NCBI GenBank assembly: GCA_030452275.1
Contig: JAKDMR010000037.1
Span: 1 to 11,999 of the forward strand
Length of the DNA stretch: 11,999 nucleotides
Source: Candidatus Nitrosocosmicus sp.
GTDB taxonomy: Archaea > Thermoproteota > Nitrososphaeria > Nitrososphaerales > Nitrososphaeraceae
Reading direction: 5' to 3'
This document shows positions 6,429 to 11,999 of this stretch, piece by piece; position 1 is the stretch's first letter, and each line of letters begins with the position of its first letter. The notes beneath the pieces are model-generated. The model was not told where the DNA came from, did no database searches, and saw only the letters and a program-made list of their open reading frames with translations. A program made the position numbers and the translations under genes.

Positions 6429-6968
6429 TTAGTGTGCATGAGGCGGTGGCGCGCTACCTTTTGAGAGAGATTCATTATACGTACCTTCGGCTTTTTCATG
6501 ATATTCTAGATTAGATTGATCTACCTTGATTGCCTGAGGAGGACATACAGATACACATGCCATACACCATATACAATCATGTTCTCTGATTGGATCGGAC
6601 TTGTCGGTGTAATCTTTTCTTTCTTCCTTTTCTGTGCTACCAGTTCCTTCACTTGTAGCATTATTCATCTCTATTGCAGGAATATCTTGCTCAGTTCTAT
6701 ACCATTGAAATACTTGTACTGGACAGGCTTCTATACAAGCCCCATCAGCATAACAAGAATCCCAATCTACTGCAACCATAGTCCCATGAACTCCTAATCC
6801 TATATATTCTTCACCTCTTGCTTTATATGCGTCCTGAACTTCATTGCTAGTGGAGGTTTCTGCATCTGTTCTCCCAGGACCCCAAACATAATGAAAGTGT
6901 TCATCATCAGAATGATTATGTTTTCCAATTACCTTATGATTTTTTGGAAAATCTGGATCTATTGGCAT
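6429..6968 (-). CDS. zfx: Zinc-containing dicluster ferredoxin, copy 1
   Basis: A 179-residue soluble electron carrier resembling the Sulfolobus zinc ferredoxin. It would pass electrons in the cytosol for 2-oxoacid oxidoreductases or similar enzymes. Cluster I motif: Cys72-x2-Asp75-x2-Cys78-x3-Cys82-Pro; the Asp in place of a Cys is the hallmark linked to a 3Fe-4S or labile 4Fe-4S centre. Cluster II: Cys132-x2-Cys135-x2-Cys138-x3-Cys142-Pro. The N-terminal extension is His-rich (His11, 17, 19, 24, 26) and precedes LGVHGTMVAVD, matching the zinc-binding arm. A 45-residue acidic, Thr/Glu/Lys-rich linker between the clusters and the C-terminal PPPHAH tail lengthen it relative to the roughly 105-residue Sulfolobus protein. 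It differs from copy 2 at six residues, none a cluster ligand. An IS is inserted 48 bp upstream of the ATG. Confidence 0.9.
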   Translation of the reverse strand: MPIDPDFPKNHKVIGKHNHSDDEHFHYVWGPGRTDAETSTSNEVQDAYKARGEEYIGLGVHGTMVAVDWDSCYADGACIEACPVQVFQWYRTEQDIPAIEMNNATSEGTGSTEKEERKDYTDKSDPIREHDCIWCMACVSVCPPQAIKVDQSNLEYHEKAEGTYNESLSKGSAPPPHAH

Positions 6969-6988
6969 ATCAAAATACGTTTAACAAT

Positions 6989-6996
6989 ACTTATAA
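6989..6996 (-). promoter_or_regulatory. TATA box of ferredoxin copy 1
   Basis: TTATAAGT on the minus strand, starting 28 nt before the ATG. Sequence and spacing are identical in copy 2 (8373-8380) while the 18 nt between differ in part, which supports a functional box and a leaderless transcript. The IS end lies 20 bp further upstream, so TATA and BRE are intact but anything beyond is cut off. Confidence 0.7.
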
Positions 6997-7016
6997 CCAT
7001 TCACAATCGCATCAGA

Positions 7017-7035
7017 AGATCTCTTGCATAATTAG
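7017..7035 (+). repeat. Left terminal inverted repeat of the IS
   Basis: AGATCTCTTGCATAATTAG. It pairs with 8043-8061 with one mismatch. The core CTCTTGCGTAATTAG also occurs at 11957-11971. Confidence 0.9.
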
Positions 7036-7049
7036 TCAAAACAGCTTTA

Positions 7050-8003
7050 TTGGCCTCTGACCTATACTATTCTTTCCTTCTTTTGTTATCCTACGATAAT
7101 CTATCCAGAAAACCATTGCTCTTCAAATCGTTTACCGGTCTTTCAGTCAAGCAGTTTGATGATATCTACTGCCACAAAGAGATAGAAGTAAAATACTCAA
7201 AGCATGAGATAAAACGCTTATCCTCCAAAAGAAATAGAGAACGAGATATAGGTGGTGGCAGACATTTCAAACTTGTTGTTAAGGATAGGGTTATCATGGT
7301 TTTGGTCTATTACAGGCTCTATATCACCTATACCTTGATGGAATTTCTATTTGGTTTAGATCAGAGTAACGTATGCAGGGACATTCAAAAGATGGAACCC
7401 TTGATTAGAAAGTGTTTGCCCATCCCTCAAAAACTGTACAATGTAACTAAAAAGTTGAAAACGATGGAAGAAATTGAAGCATACTTCCCAGGCTTTATGG
7501 CCTTTGTAGATTGTACAGAACAACAGATACCAAGGCCTAAGAACAAGAAAAAGAAGAGGATGTTCTACTCCGGTAAGAAGAAGAAACATACCGTCAAGAA
7601 TCTGTATACCGTAAACGAGCCAGGTCTTATAATCTATAAAACAAAACATAAGCAGGTAGGTAAGAAGCACGATTACAAGATCTACAAAAAGAATCATCCT
7701 GATATACCCAAGGAAGTAGTGAGTATGTTTGACCTTGGATTCCTTGGAGTACAAAAAGATTTCCCAGAACAAAAATCATGCTTACCTATCAAGAGAAAAA
7801 AGAATCAAACTTTAACGGAAGTGGAAGAAGAGTACAACAAAAATCATTCTAAAAGAAGGATGATAGTGGAACATACAATCTGCAGGATAAAAAAGCACAG
7901 GATAATGAATGATGTATTTAGAAACAGGCTAAGAAAGTATGACCGAATATCAGATATAGTATCAGGGTTGGTAAACTATAGAATAATGAACTCTTTAGGT
8001 TAG
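7050..8003 (+). CDS. IS5-family DDE transposase (DDE_Tnp_4 type)
   Basis: A 317-residue enzyme that cuts and joins the element's ends. An N-terminal helix-turn-helix region lies near 92-115 (TLMEFLFGLDQSNVCRDIQK). The catalytic triad is Asp154 (AFVDCTEQQI), Asp228 (MFDLGFLGV) and Glu274 (RMIVEHTICRIKKH). The segment YSGKKKKHTVKN (173-184) is the typical basic motif after the first Asp in this group. The frame is complete, so the element may still be mobile. The start is TTG at 7050; an in-frame TAA at 7029 excludes a longer one, and no ATG occurs in the first 80 codons. It is unrelated in detail to the two dead transposases at 3710-4836. Its promoter would be within the first 35 bp or come from outside. 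Confidence 0.92.
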   Translation: MASDLYYSFLLLLSYDNLSRKPLLFKSFTGLSVKQFDDIYCHKEIEVKYSKHEIKRLSSKRNRERDIGGGRHFKLVVKDRVIMVLVYYRLYITYTLMEFLFGLDQSNVCRDIQKMEPLIRKCLPIPQKLYNVTKKLKTMEEIEAYFPGFMAFVDCTEQQIPRPKNKKKKRMFYSGKKKKHTVKNLYTVNEPGLIIYKTKHKQVGKKHDYKIYKKNHPDIPKEVVSMFDLGFLGVQKDFPEQKSCLPIKRKKNQTLTEVEEEYNKNHSKRRMIVEHTICRIKKHRIMNDVFRNRLRKYDRISDIVSGLVNYRIMNSLG

Positions 8004-8042
8004 TTGGACAATGATGCAGGATAGCAGATGGGGTCAACCAGT

Positions 8043-8061
8043 TCTAATTACGCAAGAGATC
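8043..8061 (-). repeat. Right terminal inverted repeat of the IS
   Basis: CTAATTACGCAAGAGATCT on the plus strand, complementary to the left end except for one base. It is followed by the duplicated target AGA (8062-8064). Confidence 0.9.
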
Positions 8062-8160
8062 TAGAGTACAAAGTCATCAACACACAGAAATGCATTATAT
8101 AAAATATTGATTGGCGATTATTATAATTTTGTAAAGGTATTTAGTACTTTCTTCAAGCGG

Positions 8161-8185
8161 TTATTTATGGCTAGATGATAAATAA
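8161..8185. promoter_or_regulatory. Perfect 8-bp dyad in the spacer
   Basis: TTATTTAT, 9-nt gap, ATAAATAA. It is A/T only, so chance is a real alternative, but it lies 15 bp from a second dyad. Confidence 0.35.
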
Positions 8186-8200
8186 AATATTATTAATATC

Positions 8201-8216
8201 GAGTAAACATTTACTC
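8201..8216. promoter_or_regulatory. Operator-like palindrome in the spacer
   Basis: GAGTAAA-CA-TTTACTC, a perfect 7-bp dyad with a 2-bp centre. The size and tight spacing fit a binding site for a dimeric HTH regulator. It lies about 160 bp upstream of the ferredoxin copy 2 TATA box, which is distant for direct repression. Confidence 0.4.
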
Positions 8217-8372
8217 ATACCCCAAAGATACAAAAACCCCTCTTTTACCATATTCGATGGATAAAGTTAGCTTAATCTTTCAAAATAGTTAAAATGTCTT
8301 TTACAAGTATGAACTAGAGAAAATCAGCTAAAGTGTGTTGATGACTTTTTACTCTGATACGATTGTGAGTGG

Positions 8373-8380
8373 TTATAAGT
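8373..8380 (+). promoter_or_regulatory. TATA box of ferredoxin copy 2
   Basis: TTATAAGT starting 28 nt upstream of ATG 8401, same sequence and spacing as for copy 1. It indicates a leaderless or near-leaderless transcript. Confidence 0.7.
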
Positions 8381-8400
8381 ATTGTTAAACAGAGTTCATC

Positions 8401-8940
8401 ATGCCAATAGATCCAGATTTTCCAAAAAACCATAAAGTAATTGGAAAACATAACCATTCTGATAATGAACACTTTCACTATGTTTGGGGTCCAGGAAGAA
8501 CAGATGCAGAAACGTCCACCAGCAATGAAGTTCAGGATGCATACAAAGCAAGAGGGGAAGAATATGTAGGATTAGGAGTTCATGGGACTATGGTCGCAGT
8601 AGATTGGGATTCTTGTTTTGCTGATGGGGCTTGTATAGAAGCCTGTCCTGTACAAGTATTTCAATGGTATAGAACTGAGCAAGATGTTCCTGCAATAGAG
8701 ATGATAAATGCGACAAGTGAAGGAACTGGTAGCATAGAAAAGGAAGAAAGAAAAGATTATACCGACAAGTCCGATCCAATCAGAGAACATGATTGTATTT
8801 GGTGTATGGCCTGCGTGTCTGTATGTCCTCCCCAAGCGATCAAGGTAGATCAATCTAATCTGGAATATCATGAAAAAGCCGAAGGTACATACAACGAATC
8901 TCTCTCAAAAGGTAGTGCGCCACCGCCTCATGCACACTAA
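8401..8940 (+). CDS. zfx: Zinc-containing dicluster ferredoxin, copy 2
   Basis: A 179-residue paralogue of copy 1 with the same cluster ligands (Cys72, Asp75, Cys78, Cys82; Cys132, 135, 138, 142), His-rich N-terminus and C-terminal PPPHAH. Differences from copy 1 to copy 2 are D22N, I56V, Y73F, I96V, N102I and T112I. Y73F is next to the first ligand of cluster I and could tune its environment. By eye about 33 of 540 nucleotides differ, about 27 of them silent, so both copies have been under selection to keep the protein. Its upstream region is uninterrupted, so unlike copy 1 it retains all native regulatory sequence. It is transcribed away from the spacer, towards the broken cyclase. Confidence 0.9.
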   Translation: MPIDPDFPKNHKVIGKHNHSDNEHFHYVWGPGRTDAETSTSNEVQDAYKARGEEYVGLGVHGTMVAVDWDSCFADGACIEACPVQVFQWYRTEQDVPAIEMINATSEGTGSIEKEERKDYTDKSDPIREHDCIWCMACVSVCPPQAIKVDQSNLEYHEKAEGTYNESLSKGSAPPPHAH

Positions 8941-8944
8941 AAAA

Positions 8945-8960
8945 TGTAACGATAGTTACT
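8945..8960 (+). terminator. Stem-loop right after ferredoxin copy 2
   Basis: GTAAC, GATA, GTTAC within 8946-8959, immediately after the stop. It is conserved in position with 6409-6424 of the left arm with a changed loop base. Confidence 0.4.
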
Positions 8961-9128
8961 GTAAAAGCAAAGAATTTTGATTTATCTGACCTTGCTAACA
9001 TATTATCAAATACATTTGTTAGTCGATTAATATTGTGGAGACTAGTAGATAATATCCCAATATATGGTGGAATCTCTTCTTTGTTTGTTAAAATGGGTTT
9101 TTTGTGCCCCCTTCTCTCTCATGGATGA

Positions 9129-9449
9129 TGGGATTATTTTCTGTCTTCGCCGTATAAAGGTAATTTTACTGATATAGAATCAATTGATTACCAAGTGATT
9201 GCCAAGTCAGGTTGATACCAGTCATTTTATTGTAGATTCCAAAGTAAAGTCCATATCTTTTTGAAGATTTTAATTTATTCCATTGCCAAAATCTGCTATG
9301 ACATATTAAAGAACATGAATCATATTTCTCTAAAGCATCTTCCATTGGTATCTTATCCTCAGAATGGACAGATTTTCATACCTGCAAAGTTAACGAAATT
9401 TTCCAATTGTTTTTCAATATTATCTTTGCAATCAGCTAATTCGTTTTAG
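9129..9449 (+). pseudogene. Coding-like remnant downstream of ferredoxin copy 2
   Basis: Reads WDYFLSSPYKGNFTDIES, IDYQVIAKSG, TGA, YQSFYCRFQSKVHIFLKI, LIYSIAKICYDILKNMNHIS, KHLPLVSYPQNGQIF and so on to a stop at 9447. It is the counterpart of 5899-6216. The shared TGA shows that the frame was already broken, or never coding, when the locus was duplicated. The 62-codon open frame after the TGA could start at TTG 9261, but the substitution pattern between copies does not support it being translated. Confidence 0.35.
9155..9268. repeat. 114-bp perfectly conserved block, right copy
   Basis: Identical to the complement of 6098-6211 with no mismatch. It lies 215 nt after the ferredoxin stop in both arms. 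Outside the block, similarity drops at once on the ferredoxin-proximal side (CGCCG-TA against ACCATC). Confidence 0.85.
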
Positions 9450-9537
9450 AACAGAAGGTCATAAATCCTGCTAAGAATACGGAAAATCTTGATGCAGTTG
9501 GTTAAATCGATTGGGTATCGATCAAAATTTGTTTTTG

Positions 9538-9775
9538 ATGAGCTCTAAACTTAACAGTGCCTTGGAAAGCAATCTTGATCACAAAACACAATAAAATTAT
9601 TATACAATATGATAGTATGTAACACTCTGAAGTCAATCAATAACAATAACCAAGGTACAATCGACCATTCTATTAAAAAAGAAACTTCTGACAAAAGTGC
9701 TTATGAAAATATGATGGGTTTTAAAGAAAACAATATTGTAGACTTTAAAACACTTCGTAATTTACGGCAAGGTCG
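9538..9775 (+). pseudogene. Truncated 5' part of a second adenylate cyclase gene
   Basis: From ATG 9538 it reads MSSKLNSALESNLD; one base is then missing compared with cyclase 1 (GATCA-CAAA against GATCAACAAA), giving a stop. In the shifted frame homology continues: MIVCNTLKSINNNNQGTIDH, SIKKETSDKSAYENMM, FKTLRNLRQGR. Homology stops after the residue equivalent to Arg75, before the catalytic domain, where transposase sequence begins. It lies on the plus strand like cyclase 1, so the cyclase copies are direct repeats while the ferredoxins are inverted. No cyclase activity is possible. It preserves the apparent native ATG that cyclase 1 has lost. Confidence 0.85.
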
Positions 9776-10005
9776 TTTCATCCAGAAATAACAGGCTATG
9801 GAACAAGGAAGTAATGCTACAGCAATCAAAGGATCTGCTCAAATGGAAGAAAAAAAGAAAGTACGGTAACAGGTGGATGGTTGAGACAGCCTTTTCAACC
9901 ATCAAAAGAACATTTGGTGAATATGTATCTGCTACGAGATTTCAAAATATGATAAAGGAGATGATGATAAAAGTATCATTGTAAAACCTGTTTAGAAGAA
10001 TATAA
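9775..10005 (+). pseudogene. 3' fragment of the IS5-like transposase of 3948-4836
   Basis: Reads VSSRNNRLWNKEV, SKDLLKWKKKRKYGNRWMVE, TAFSTIKRTFGEYVSATRFQ, NMIKEMMIKVSL, TAA (9982-9984 region), NLFRRI, final TAA 10003-10005. It corresponds to the last 75 residues of the other remnant, including the catalytic Glu of WMVETAF. It begins within the cyclase fragment at about TCGTTTCATCC, exactly where the longer remnant has its frameshift region (CTTGTTTCAAAT). An extra nonsense codon replaces the Tyr of SLYNLF. Divergence from the other remnant indicates an old, separate copy. Confidence 0.85.
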
Positions 10006-10358
10006 GATAACAAGCATAGCTAGATCAAATGACAAGGAATTAGGATACAAAGCAAATTATAACACTCTTTTTGTTAAAAATATCCAAATAAAGAAACATA
10101 TTTGTAAAAGTGCACTTCGTCTCACTAATGATCAAGGTTTATTGGACTTTACTGTTTTAGCTGATGGTGATGCATGCATGGTATCCTCGAGCATACACCG
10201 TCCTACATCTTGATTATCATTGGATTACTCTTTGGAAAGAAGCGCTATCAAACCGAGAGAACTCCTCCAACCTATCTTAACCATACAATCGTTTGGTATT
10301 TTTTTAAATTATCAATATATTAATCATGTTAATCTTTTTTACTGGGCAAAAGAGTATT
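10006..10358. other. Gap with one unrecognised open stretch
   Basis: Between the transposase fragment and the DUF4331 stop codon. A start-less open frame on the plus strand from about 10007 to TGA 10211-10213 reads, in its second half, KSALRLTNDQGLLDFTVLAD and GDACMVSSSIHRPTS. It looks faintly protein-like but has no start before a TTG at 10141, and I do not recognise it. It may be the flank into which the lost IS was inserted. The last 60 bp are A/T-rich and would contain the 3' end of the DUF4331 transcript. Confidence 0.3.
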
Positions 10359-11324
10359 CTATGTGATTGGATGAGGAGAACCCAAATATGGAAACTCTAA
10401 AGATAAATCTTGATGGTGCCCTACTTTGTCCGTTATCACTTTACCATTGGTTAAAACAGCTAACTGAATGTCTATAATGTCGTCAGTCAGCTTCCGGCCA
10501 TTGGGATAACCTTTGGAATTAGAGTAATCATAGTCCAAAATATCTGGTAGAAGAGTATGTGCTGTCTTTTGAGCATTTTCAGGATCATATCCAAATGATT
10601 CTAACATGTCTGCAAATTTTTCGGTAAATAGTTCCCGGTCGCGTGTTGGTTCAATACGGTTAAATGTATCTTTGTCCTCTCCTTTAGTAAAAGCTACGTT
10701 GATAAATGGACGTCCCATTCTATCAATTTGGAAAAATGAATTACCATTTTTAGGAATTAGTACTCGATACCAGATCCCAATTTTAGGATTATTACCCAGT
10801 GCACTATTAGGTATTTCCATGACGATACTAAACACATTCTTGTCTAAAAAAGTATCAACTCCTGTGAATTTCATGTCATTTTTCATACCATCTAAATCAA
10901 AGAAGAACGGATCGCTTCTTATTCCAGCAAAGAGGCGGTGTCCCTCTGCATCATCTATAGTAATTTCATCTCCAAAGGATACCAGCACATCCTTGAAAAG
11001 GACTTTGCCATCGTTACCACTACTTTTAGACTGTTCGCCGATAGCCCGCATAACTGTCACCTTCTGTACACCATCTTTTTTTGTCGAGAATGTAAACCGA
11101 TATGCGATATCTGCAACAGCATCTCCGTTAGTATCCACTTTTAGTTCATACACCGCTTCATGTGAAAATGAATCAGCAAAAGTAGGTGCCACTGGATTGA
11201 CATCCAGCACAAGAACGGACTTGTTAATATCTCCTGGTTTCTGAAATGCATAAATGTCGCATATATCTATGCGAGCATCCATGTTGGGCGATTTTAGACC
11301 AGGAGCATCAAGATGGTCTGCCAT
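10359..11324 (-). CDS. DUF4331 family protein
   Basis: A 321-residue protein of unknown function. Family landmarks: HLDAP near the N-terminus (4-8) followed by DICDIYAFQKPGD, RLFAGIRSDPFFFDLDG (about 130-146), an IPNSALG...IGIWYRV block, FQIDRMGRPFINVAF (200-214), and DILDYDYSNSKGYPNGRKL with DDIIDIQLAVLTNG (262-294), ending FPYLGSPHPIT. Aspartates and asparagines are frequent in loops, as in calcium-binding beta-rich proteins, but binding is not shown. Unlike many family members there is no signal peptide or lipobox, suggesting a cytosolic location. There are no operon partners: upstream is a decayed small gene on the same strand 107 bp away, and downstream are transposon remains. The A/T content 25-27 nt before the ATG gives no clear TATA box. 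Bacterial relatives are often near sigma-factor or anti-sigma genes; nothing similar is here. Confidence 0.88.
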   Translation of the reverse strand: MADHLDAPGLKSPNMDARIDICDIYAFQKPGDINKSVLVLDVNPVAPTFADSFSHEAVYELKVDTNGDAVADIAYRFTFSTKKDGVQKVTVMRAIGEQSKSSGNDGKVLFKDVLVSFGDEITIDDAEGHRLFAGIRSDPFFFDLDGMKNDMKFTGVDTFLDKNVFSIVMEIPNSALGNNPKIGIWYRVLIPKNGNSFFQIDRMGRPFINVAFTKGEDKDTFNRIEPTRDRELFTEKFADMLESFGYDPENAQKTAHTLLPDILDYDYSNSKGYPNGRKLTDDIIDIQLAVLTNGKVITDKVGHHQDLSLEFPYLGSPHPIT

Positions 11325-11430
11325 ACGAAACTATTCCTAATACTACTATTTCTTCTTTTAGCCTTATCTAATCTATTATGTTATCCCGAAATTATTAACA
11401 TTTCGTCTCATCACTCTATTTACCATTTGA

Positions 11431-11697
11431 TCAATTCAAACTATCAATTATAAATGGTAATTGCCTTCTTCTTCTAACTACCTCTCTACAGAATGTTTTT
11501 ACTGATGTTTCCAATTCATCCCAGTTTAGCGACATATATGGCCACTTGGCATATCTTCAAAAATTGTATTATGCAAATCATGCAAATGCTGCTCATTGTA
11601 ATCTCGTCCCAATATTTTTTGATAATTCTCTTATGGTATTATTTTGTTCGCCCATTACAGTTAACAATGAGGTATTTTTTATGCTCTCATTGGTCAT
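11431..11697 (-). pseudogene. Decayed small gene of unknown family
   Basis: From ATG 11697: MTNESIKNTSLLTVMGEQ, NNTIRELSKNIGTRLQ, TGA (11593-11595). A neighbouring frame continues NEQHLHDLHNTIFEDMPSGH, and the first frame resumes with SLNWDELETSVKTFCREVV and RRRRQLPFIIDSLN to TGA 11431-11433. Two compensating frameshifts in an ancestral gene of about 90 codons explain this. All three pieces are hydrophilic and helix-like and run in order without gaps. A TATA box is placed correctly upstream. Alternatively only the first 34-residue peptide, or the last 34 residues from the internal ATG (MSLNWDEL), are expressed. I do not recognise the family. The plus-strand 71-codon frame over the same bases is Leu/Ile/Phe-rich, as antisense of such a gene would be. 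Confidence 0.5.
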
Positions 11698-11717
11698 TAA
11701 CATCTTAGTATATCAAA

Positions 11718-11726
11718 CTTTATAAC
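11718..11726 (-). promoter_or_regulatory. TATA box of the decayed small gene
   Basis: GTTATAAAG on the minus strand, centred about 25 nt upstream of ATG 11697. The spacing matches the ferredoxin promoters of this window. Confidence 0.45.
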
Positions 11727-11952
11727 GACATCTAGTGATAAGTTGCTATTATAATTTGACTATTAATGATATTTATTTTAATATATGCGGTAATAAAGAA
11801 AGAATATGTCATTTATGGATTAAAAAAGTGTCTCCGCTCTTTTGTTTATTAGAACGGCGCTGTTAACTTATGCATAGCTGACCTCCTTGTTGTGGTAATT
11901 GACAAATAGGTTCAACCAATTTATCACATGCTTTAGTTTACAATTCTTTATT
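11727..11952. other. AT-rich gap with no recognised feature
   Basis: About 225 bp before the IS end at the window edge. No coding-like frame, RNA gene or strong dyad was seen on either strand. Confidence 0.5.
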
Positions 11953-11999
11953 AGACCTCTTGCGTAATTAGCGGTGTCTAGTCACATTTTCTAGCCATC
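11953..11999. mobile_element. Terminal end of a second IS, cut by the window edge
   Basis: AGACCTCTTGCGTAATTAG (11953-11971) matches the terminal repeat of the IS at 7017-8061 with one mismatch to its right end (AGATCTCTTGCGTAATTAG). Sequence inside the repeat differs from both ends of that element, so this is a related IS of the same group. Only about 45 bp are visible; orientation and intactness cannot be judged. Confidence 0.6.

Larger units (their letters stand above)
7017..8061 (+). mobile_element. Intact IS5-family element, 1045 bp
   Basis: The ends are 19-bp terminal inverted repeats differing at one position: AGATCTCTTGCATAATTAG (7017-7035) and the complement of AGATCTCTTGCGTAATTAG (8043-8061). 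Flanks are AGA at 7014-7016 and 8062-8064. The right arm of the inverted repeat has the uninterrupted site, reading (complement) CGTATCAGAGTAAAAAGTC, against CGCATCAGA, the IS, then AGAGTACAAAGTC here; this proves the element boundaries and a 3-bp target duplication. It encodes one transposase in a single frame and has no passenger genes. Confidence 0.93.
5941..8084. repeat. Left arm of a large imperfect inverted repeat
   Basis: Its reverse complement matches 8333-9432. Without the inserted IS (7017-8061 plus the 3-bp duplication) the arm is about 1.1 kb, equal to the right arm. It contains the minus-strand ferredoxin, its promoter, about 50 bp upstream of it, and about 490 bp downstream. By eye the ferredoxin genes are about 94% identical; the downstream tail is lower except for one perfect 114-bp block. 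The inner edge is sharp: both arms end at the sequence GTCATCAACACAC and then diverge completely. Confidence 0.9.
8085..8332. other. Unique spacer between the repeat arms
   Basis: A 248-bp AT-rich segment at the centre of symmetry of the inverted repeat. No coding-like frame is seen on either strand. It contains two short perfect dyads (8161-8185 and 8201-8216). It would be the shared upstream region of two divergent ferredoxin genes had the IS not separated the left one. Confidence 0.7.
8333..9432. repeat. Right arm of the large inverted repeat
   Basis: Complementary to the left arm 5941-8084 minus its IS. It contains ferredoxin copy 2 (plus strand), its promoter and its tail. Because it lacks the IS it records the pre-insertion state of the locus. 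Confidence 0.9.

Noticed and set aside
6516..6797. Frames opposite both ferredoxin genes (also 8572-8871)
   Set aside because: They mirror each other only because the ferredoxins are duplicated; the cysteine motifs are on the other strand.
9506..9522. ATCGAT-TGGGT-ATCGAT dyad upstream of the second cyclase ATG
   Set aside because: Each half is itself a self-complementary hexamer, so the dyad is weak evidence; no equivalent exists upstream of cyclase 1.
10606..11244. 212-codon plus-strand frame
   Set aside because: It is fully antisense to the DUF4331 gene, whose family motifs are clear; its Ser/Leu/Ile-rich composition is typical of a shadow frame.
11493..11708. 71-codon plus-strand membrane-like frame
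   Set aside because: Its hydrophobicity follows from being antisense to a hydrophilic decayed gene that has a well-placed TATA box on the minus strand.
1..11999. CRISPR array, tRNA or rRNA genes
   Set aside because: No regularly spaced short direct repeats and no cloverleaf-like or rRNA-like segments were seen while reading both strands.

Overview
The window looks like an accessory, IS-rich stretch of an AT-rich chromosome from an ammonia-oxidising archaeon (Nitrososphaeria/Thaumarchaeota, probably close to Nitrososphaera or Nitrosocosmicus). The reasons are the archaeal zinc-ferredoxin architecture, TATA boxes about 25-28 nt upstream of ATG codons (leaderless style) and the absence of consistent Shine-Dalgarno sites. 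The lineage is an inference from protein style; no database search was possible.

Left part (1-3650): a small cupin protein (minus strand), a clearly decayed gene not previously visible as an ORF (770-1112), an Hsp20 chaperone (minus) and, divergent from it, an M50 site-2 protease with two CBS domains, followed by two stem-loops. Hsp20 and the protease are both plausible stress or membrane-quality functions, but nothing except the divergent arrangement ties them together.

Middle part (3670-10010): an IS graveyard surrounding a duplicated locus. Two different IS5-type transposase remnants (3710-3925 minus; 3948-4836 plus) lie next to a class III adenylate cyclase (4900-5796). Then comes a large imperfect inverted repeat: left arm 5941-8084, right arm 8333-9432, with a 248-bp unique spacer. 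Each arm carries a zinc-containing dicluster ferredoxin gene, transcribed outward, and a shared downstream tail. A 1045-bp IS5-family element sits just upstream of the left ferredoxin; the right arm keeps the empty target site, which shows a 3-bp target duplication (AGA). Outside the right arm is a broken 5' piece of a second cyclase fused to the 3' end of the same transposase family found upstream of cyclase 1.

Right part (10010-11999): an unexplained 350-bp gap, a DUF4331-family protein (minus), a second small decayed gene (11431-11697, minus), and at the extreme edge the terminal repeat of another IS related to the one at 7017-8061.

The ferredoxin copies differ mainly at silent sites, so both look functional, while the tail between ferredoxin and cyclase contains a 114-bp block with no differences at all, more conserved than the genes. 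That block and the inverted duplication are the most interesting signals. I did not find convincing evidence of a complete novel multi-gene system.
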